A DNA stretch of 64,000 nucleotides, taken from NCBI GenBank assembly GCA_003313425.1, contig NHZP01000033.1, positions 124,001-188,000 on the forward strand, read 5' to 3'. The notes beneath the pieces are model-generated. The model searched no databases and was not told where the DNA came from. It worked only from the letters and a program-made list of their open reading frames with translations. The translations under genes and the position numbers were made by a program. This DNA comes from Pseudopyrenochaeta lycopersici (taxonomy: Eukaryota; Ascomycota; Dothideomycetes; Pleosporales; Pseudopyrenochaetaceae). This document shows positions 58,496-64,000 of the stretch, piece after piece; position 1 is the stretch's first letter; the number at the start of each line of letters is the position of its first letter.

Positions 58496-58977
58496 ATCGC
58501 CTATACGAGTCTTTAGGAGACTCATTGTAATTGTCCAAAGCAGGACAGCACAGAACTTCTTGCTGGTTTTTGCTAGGTCTTCCTGCATTATCGTTCGGCC
58601 AGCGCGTGCAACCTCAAAGAATGTATACGACGGAAGCTCCTTTCCCAGAATCATGCGTCGTCTCGGAACAATTTCGGTCTAGTCACGCGGCTCCACATTC
58701 TGCGGCACTAAGCTTCCCCAGATTCTCATTTTAGCCGGCGGAAACACGCTATATTAGAAGTGGTCAATTCCAACCTTGAAAGCCTCGGATGAAGGGCACT
58801 TGCTCAGTTTATGCAAGAAAGAATTTTTGCCAGAGTAAATCTGTATGCGTCACCATTATGTATGATGATACTCTCTCAGTATGCAAATCATTGGGATAAC
58901 GGATCTAGTCCAGAAACATATTCCCGATGCCGTCAGATATCAAACCATTCATAAGACCCCAGTTTTCTTTCCGACCA

Positions 58978-59015
58978 CGGTTAATTGCCGTTCCCAGTAC
59001 CCCGGTTAAACACCG
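58978..59015. promoter_or_regulatory. Twin CGG-N7-CCG elements (candidate zinc-cluster binding sites)
   Basis: CGG-TTAATTG-CCG at 58978-58990 and CGG-TTAAACA-CCG at 59003-59015: two inverted CGG half-site pairs with the same 7-base spacing and the same TTAA start, 25 bp apart. A CCG-N4-CGG arrangement overlaps the first (58971-58980). They lie 145-182 bp upstream of the deacetylase ATG. Zn(II)2Cys6 dimers bind such palindromes with a spacing specific to each factor. Confidence 0.55.
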
Positions 59016-59023
59016 TTGTCAAT

Positions 59024-59029
59024 TATAAA
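59024..59029 (+). promoter_or_regulatory. TATA box of the CE4 gene
   Basis: TATAAA lies 136 bp upstream of the ATG and just downstream of the twin CGG elements, the usual order of activator sites and TATA box. Confidence 0.5.
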
Positions 59030-59159
59030 CTAGCCAAGCGCTTCTAAGCTTCCCCCGGACTTCAGGATACCATGCACAGCGTCGCCACTACTACTTAAAG
59101 ACTCGAGGAACCTCACTCATAGACTTCACCGGCTTCAAAGTTCACCAAAATAGATCAGT

Positions 59160-60159
59160 ATGGGTCTTTCAGCAATTATTGTCGCTACACTGGCCGCGGT
59201 CGCCATCGCAAAGCCAATACCTGACCCTTTGCACGTGATGAGACAGGCTGGACCAGCAGCAGGACAGGTACATCATTCCCTTCAACTATCTCGTTTGAGA
59301 AATTCTACTGGCTATTCAGACTATTGCGTTCTAGTTGTACACCGCTAATCGCCTCCAAGGTAATCACAAAGTGCAACGCGCCTGGCCAACTCGCTCTTGC
59401 ATATGACGACGGACCGTATCAGTACACTCAGAAGCTTGTAGACACACTCAATGCCGGCGGAGCCAAGGGAACGTTCTTCGTAACAGGAACGCTCTATGGT
59501 TGGTCCTCATGCAATGTGACTGCATGCATCGTATCCTGATCATAGGATGCGATGCATCCATTCGCCACCACCAAGCGCATCTAACATTAACAGGCTGTAT
59601 CTACGGGCAGAAGACGGCCGTCCAGAACGCCTACAAGGCCGGTCATCAAATCGCATCGCACAGCTGGAGTCATCCTTCTAACTTTGGATCCCTGTCTACC
59701 GCCGACCTCACCACTCAGATGACTCGTCTGGAGCAAGCCCTGGTCAATATTATTGGCGTGAAGCCCACGTACATGCGCCCACCCTACCTCGCTACAGGTG
59801 GCAACGTGCTTTCCACCATGAAGACATTAGGATACCGTGTGATCACCAATGATATCGACAGTGGTGACTGGAATAATCAGACGCCACAGCAGAGCCAGCA
59901 GAAGTTCACCCAGGCAGGTGCAGGTGGCAATGGACATATTCCGCTGATGCATGAGACATATGCTAGCACGGTAGACACACTTACGCCCTGGTTGGTTAAT
60001 TGGGCGAAGAACAACAATCTCAAACTTGTCACAGTCGGTAAGTCAGCCCATACTGCTGCACTAAATTGCGGTCTGACTAATGTACTCATAGCTGAGTGTC
60101 TTGGTGATACTACCAGTGCCTACAAGAGTGGCACTGCGAATGGTGCTTCTTCTTGTTAA
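59160..60159 (+). CDS. Secreted polysaccharide (chitin) deacetylase, CE4 / NodB domain
   Basis: Four exons (59160-59267, 59360-59498, 59594-60037, 60092-60159), phases 0, 1, 1, give 252 aa. The signal peptide is about 18 residues. NodB motifs: AYDDGPY (catalytic base and metal Asp), HSWSH (metal His pair), RPPY, DSGDWN and IPLMHET (catalytic His). These metal-dependent enzymes remove N-acetyl groups from chitin or acetyl groups from other glycans. In plant pathogens they can protect hyphae from host chitinases or hide chitin fragments. There is no chitin-binding module. The mature N-terminus is short. Small introns match the rest of the window. Confidence 0.9.
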
Positions 60160-60813
60160 GCAGGATGAGTGCATCTTGTTAGCTAAGCAGCTCAGAGTTG
60201 GCGATCTGGATTACAAATGAATTCAATGAGCAAAATATGACTATGCACAGTACTCATTCTGATTTCTTTTCCTATACTTCCATTTCCACTTATCCGGCTC
60301 ACAAGGAGTGCTCTTGCGAACACGCACGTGAATGCTGCTGAAAGTCGGAGGTATGACATCACCGATCCCCGATACTTGTATTCATCAGCCTTGTCCGGCT
60401 TACAGCTCGGATAACCACACACGGAAAGGCATGCATCGGATAAGGTTCGAACACGAGGTACTACGGGTACTACTGCATCCTGGATCTAGACTTCAGCCTT
60501 CTTTTGACGACCGCAGTTATGGCACTCTGGATGCAGATACGGCTCGCGTTCTTCGCATTACCGGCTCCTTGGCGTCCTGTAACCGACTCAGCTCAGCTCA
60601 ACCCTTCATTTTCGGAGCTGACAAACAGCTTTCGCGGGGTACTTTCACAGCTTTGCATGCCAAACCAGACATGACGAATCAATAGCCAAGTGCACACATG
60701 TGTACGAGTGTAAACTATAAGAATCTCTTGCGTCTTCGACAAAGTTTGTGAACACCAGTCTTAGTACCTATCTCTCGAACACCCCGCTCCTCTACTACCA
60801 CGTCGACAGCAAC
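60160..60813. other. Intergenic, no gene seen
   Basis: 3' flank of the deacetylase and promoter of the MDR gene. Featureless ORFs only. Confidence 0.4.
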
Positions 60814-62330
60814 ATGAAGGCCATCACTGTGTCCCAACCTGGTGCAGCACCAGAGATCCGTGACGATGTCGAAGTCCCAGAGCCAGGCGAAGGCCAGATT
60901 CTTGTCAAGACGCTTTACACGGCTGTGAATCCAGTGTACGTAATTTATTCAGCTGACTCTTTGTGCCTCTCTACTTCTCCATGTATAAAATTGTAGCTCC
61001 TCAGTATTTGTTGATTCATTATCACTTTAGCGTTTCCCTGATGGTATCTTCAATTTTGAAAATGTGCAACGACATGCTGACACAATACCTGTAGTGACAC
61101 TATCATGTGGGCAACCGGCACCCTTGTTACATCCTGGCCCCTTACACCCGGCTGCGATGTCTCGGGCGTTGTTGTCAAAACCGGGCCCAATGCTACTTCT
61201 CCGCTTGGAGAGGCGTTCAAAGAGGGAGATCACGTGTTTACATGCACGAGGTTGGGCACCAAGGGCCATGGACCATGGAGCGAATATGTTCGTAATTCTT
61301 CTAAAGACCTTCGATGCTGTTTTGAATTGAACTAACTTGGCTCTGTAGGTACTCTTGGACGCACCTGTCACGCTCCCCAAGCCCCCCAACATCAGCCTTG
61401 TACAGGCAAGTGCTACAGGTGTCGGCATTCTCACTGCTGCGCTCGGCGTATTCGGTAGACTGCAAATCCCTCTGCCGGACCCGTCCTCTCATGCTAGCCA
61501 CCATAGGAACGAGTGGGCCCTTGTGTTCGGCGGCGCTGGATCTGTTGGTCAATTCGCCGTGCAGCTGCTTAAAACCAGCGGATTCAAAGTCGTCACCACG
61601 TGCTCGACAAAGAGTTTCGATGTATGTAACGACCTGACTAATTTTTTTTCCAGTAGAGTCCATTTGTATTACAAGAGAACGTTGGTTGTGCGCAATCAGC
61701 TAACCACACTATAGCTACTTCGTTCTATTGGCGCAGACGCGACCGTCGACTATAAACTCCCACCTACCGAGATCGTGGGGCAAGTCCACCGCATCACTGG
61801 CGGCTTGTTGAACTACGCTATTGATGCCGTATCTGCACGTAACCCAGAACCCACAATTCCGCTCTAACCCGCACTAACATTGTCTCGCGGCATCCAGGTC
61901 AACAACAAGCTCCTCGCGGACATCTACGCTGAAACAGCACGCCCGCCACACTCCGAGCCTCGTTTCTACACAACAACTAATACCTGGGAACCGTACGTAC
62001 CCATTCCCCCCCAACTACTACAAACATAATCACAATCAATGAATATCAATCTAACCAACGCCCAGCCTCCCCGCATCCACGCCCTCGAGCCCATTTACAG
62101 CTACGATTATCGAAGTTGGTGCCATTGGGCAACCTGAGGCTACGGAACTTAATGCGCAGATGAACAGCTACATCCCTGTGCTGTACAAGTTACTGGAGAG
62201 TGGGACAGTGAAGGCGAGCGAGTATAGTGTTGAAGGGGAGGGGATTGAGGGAATTTTGAAGGCGTGGGAGGTGCAGAAGAGTGGTGTGAAGGGGAGTGTC
62301 AAGGTAGTTGTTAAAGTTGCGGATGAATAG
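60814..62330 (+). CDS. MDR-family oxidoreductase (zinc-binding dehydrogenase / enoyl-reductase-like)
   Basis: Six exons (60814-60935, 61095-61287, 61349-61621, 61715-61828, 61898-61992, 62066-62330) give 353 aa. The GroES-like half shows VPEPGEGQILVKTLYTAVNP, DTIMWATG, PGCDVSGVVV and GDHVFTCTR. The Rossmann half has WALVFGGAGSVGQFAVQLL (NADPH motif), and then GADATVDYK, where substrate pocket residues usually follow. The C-terminus returns to the catalytic domain. The pattern fits the fungal trans-acting enoyl reductase / quinone oxidoreductase-like group, which usually lacks catalytic zinc. No polyketide synthase is nearby, so a general NADPH-dependent reductase role is the safest call. The exon 4 donor (GTATCT) was chosen because the other GT breaks the frame. 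Confidence 0.8.
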
Positions 62331-62687
62331 TGATGAAGCTCGAGAGGACTCTGTGAGGACACTTGAGAGGAAGTAAAGAATTTGCAATAGTAGGTCGTTT
62401 CCACGTACGTGAGTGAGTAGCTCAATTGAAAAAAAGAGAATTGAGAGCCAGAAATTGTATGTTCATTTGAGTATTTATGGAGCTCTCATGATAGCGGTAA
62501 AGACAGGAGTGACAAATAGTCAGAAGAAAGAAGGGAGCCATCTCAGAACCCCTGTGCGGGAGCGGACATCACACCATGCCACTCAACCGCCAAAGCGCAA
62601 CAATTATCCCCAGACGAATAATATGTTCCAACAGCCACATCTGACTGCAGCATACGGAACGATACTCATTCGACAAGAATAACTTGC
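62331..62687. other. Convergent 3' region
   Basis: Between the MDR gene and the CAX gene. Nothing recognisable. Confidence 0.4.
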
Positions 62688-64000
62688 TTATATGCCCACC
62701 ATCCTCTTTACCATGTGAGCAACTTGAGCGACCGTATCCCCATTCGCACAGCGTTGTTCATTGCCACCAATGGCACTTGCATCGCAACCATCTGGATAGA
62801 AGAAACTAGCTAGGGCAATGATGATGTATGCCGCAATGAGCAAGCTGCCTTCAAGGTAATTACTCCTACCATCCAATACCAAGAAGTTTACGACGAGAAC
62901 TGTAACGAACAACGCGACTGTCTCAAAGATGTTAAAATATAAGGTCATCTCCTTGTTCATGATCCAGCCAAGAATGACAATTACCGGTGTGATGAAGATG
63001 GCGATCTGAATGGAAGAACCAACAGCGATACCAATGGACAAGTCCATCTTGTTCTTCATGGCAACGGTGACGGCAGTAACGTGTTCTGCGGCGTTTCCAA
63101 CAATGGGAAGGATGATGAGACCAATGAATGCCTGGCTGATACCGGATGTCTCTACCATGGGCTCGATAGCCTCACTCATAAAATCGGCGCATACAGCGAC
63201 GAGACCAGTACTGATAAGAAGCATGAAAATGGCCGCCTTGACGGACATATCAGGAGCATCGCCATCCTCATCATTCTCATCGAGGGCCATTGCTGCTTGA
63301 GGGGAGACTGCAGGGCGATTGTTTGCACCTGATTGCGATTGCTCACGATCCATGCGCTCGGGGAGAGATTTTGAGCGGCGTAGAGGTGCTCGAGGAGCTG
63401 CCATGCGAATATTGGGAGCGGGACCAGTGGGAGCAGGGTTCTGCGGGTTTGTGAAGACGTTGGTGGACAACAATGAGGGTAGACCAGGACGATACTGTCG
63501 GCGTGAGGTAGTAGGCGCGATATCGTTTTGCTCAACTTGTTTGGCAAAAGTGACTTTAGGCTCAGTCTGTGCAACCTCCTGCTTAGCATCGACAAGTTCA
63601 TCATTGCGATCACCACGATGCTTCTTCTCTTTCCTATGCTTGCGCTTCTCTCGTTTGTTGTTTGGATGTGAAGTGTGCGAGGCAGTTTCGAAGTCACGAA
63701 TGACTGGGGCGTACTGGTCATTGTCGGCTTCGTCCCCACTCATGATATCGATGGAGTGCCGACGAGAAGTAGTAGCTGCCGCATTGGTGCTGCTGACTAC
63801 GCTCGTGTTCCGTTCGGCATCGAAAGGACTTGCGTGCTGCTCAACAGACGCCGAGCTTTTAGCCGAAAGCGCGACACCGTCCTTAAAGCTGGCGCTTGAT
63901 TTGCGACGAAGTCTTTTGACCATGCGCTTCGCCTTTCTCTTCATGGTTCCGTCAGAGGAATTGGACGAGCTGTCACTGTCGCTGCTGCTAGAGCTAGACG
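62688..64000 (-). CDS. Vacuolar Ca2+/H+ exchanger (CAX / Vcx1 family), 5' part outside window
   Basis: The frame runs from the right edge (in frame with Ser/Asp-rich codons up to 64000) to a stop at 62688; about 437 codons are visible. The N-terminal visible part is Ser/Lys-rich and disordered. The C-terminal ~210 residues form the second half of a cation/H+ exchanger: spans AIFMLLISTGLVAVCADFM, then the conserved c-2 motif IGLIILPIVGNAAEHVTAV with the key Asn and Glu, and further spans to the end. The first half (c-1 repeat) would be expected before this if the order is usual; it is not visible, so it should lie beyond the edge. CAX proteins load vacuoles with calcium using the proton gradient. 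An ATG at 63944 is internal, not the start. Confidence 0.85.
   Translation of the reverse strand, partial: SSSSSSDSDSSSNSSDGTMKRKAKRMVKRLRRKSSASFKDGVALSAKSSASVEQHASPFDAERNTSVVSSTNAAATTSRRHSIDIMSGDEADNDQYAPVIRDFETASHTSHPNNKREKRKHRKEKKHRGDRNDELVDAKQEVAQTEPKVTFAKQVEQNDIAPTTSRRQYRPGLPSLLSTNVFTNPQNPAPTGPAPNIRMAAPRAPLRRSKSLPERMDREQSQSGANNRPAVSPQAAMALDENDEDGDAPDMSVKAAIFMLLISTGLVAVCADFMSEAIEPMVETSGISQAFIGLIILPIVGNAAEHVTAVTVAMKNKMDLSIGIAVGSSIQIAIFITPVIVILGWIMNKEMTLYFNIFETVALFVTVLVVNFLVLDGRSNYLEGSLLIAAYIIIALASFFYPDGCDASAIGGNEQRCANGDTVAQVAHMVKRMVGI

Larger units (their letters stand above)
58496..59159. other. Intergenic / promoter of the CE4 deacetylase gene
   Basis: No gene. The last 190 bases hold the twin CGG elements and a TATAAA box, listed separately. 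Confidence 0.5.

Noticed and set aside
63176..63739. 187-aa minus-strand ORF
   Set aside because: Alternative frame of the CAX gene, which has clear family motifs.
1..64000. CRISPR arrays, rRNA genes, prokaryote-style operons
   Set aside because: None seen; the introns and gene families show a fungal nuclear sequence, and the only regular short array (36597-36700) has no spacers.
1..64000. A secondary-metabolite gene cluster
   Set aside because: MFS, MDR, DUF1772 and Zn cluster genes are present but scattered, and there is no core synthase in the window.

Overview
The window looks like nuclear DNA of a filamentous ascomycete, most likely a plant-associated Dothideomycete (Pleosporales type). 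The genes are dense but not in operons. They carry short GT-AG introns (about 45-160 nt) with CTAAC-like branch sites. The families include Rua1-type and Zn(II)2Cys6 regulators, fungal secreted phospholipases A2, an AA9 LPMO, a PL9-like pectate lyase, and DUF1772 and DUF7053 proteins. A nuclear gene for ATP synthase subunit 8, normally a mitochondrial gene, also fits this group. All exon models were read by eye from splice signals and frame.

Left third (1-25 kb): a Rua1-like transcription factor (1342-3759); a gene-poor stretch; a pair of damaged minus-strand genes (an unrecognised remnant at 6718-7049 and an NmrA/isoflavone-reductase-like gene at 7258-8273); nuclear atp8 (8921-9270); a GPI-anchor-like surface protein; two tandem phospholipase A2 paralogues separated by degenerate ~70-bp repeats; a probably damaged GFA-domain gene; an MFS transporter; a GRDP/DUF1399 protein with a Gly/Cys-rich tail; an unrecognised basic protein; and a divergent DUF1772 / DUF7053 pair.

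Middle (26-45 kb): housekeeping genes mixed with secreted functions. These are an F-box/LRR protein with a C-terminal CaaX box, an ALKBH6-like dioxygenase, a CE3-type esterase, a DOMON-cytochrome b561 protein, an 8-bp x 13 tandem repeat, the EB1 homologue, two small cysteine-rich secreted candidates, an alpha/beta hydrolase with an SCP2-like N-terminus, a RING protein and the vacuolar SNARE Vam7.

Right third (45-64 kb): mostly secreted carbohydrate-active and accessory genes. These are a PL9-like pectate lyase, a six-hairpin glycosidase-like protein, an AA9 LPMO, two ankyrin-type genes (one with an in-frame stop), a Zn(II)2Cys6 regulator, a CE4 chitin/polysaccharide deacetylase with twin CGG-N7-CCG elements in its promoter, an MDR-family oxidoreductase, and the 3' part of a vacuolar Ca2+/H+ exchanger that runs off the right edge.

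I found no rRNA, convincing tRNA, CRISPR array or intact transposon. No single novel multi-gene system stands out. The points most worth checking are nuclear atp8, the small decayed genes, the cysteine-rich secreted candidates, and the twin zinc-cluster sites next to a zinc-cluster regulator.
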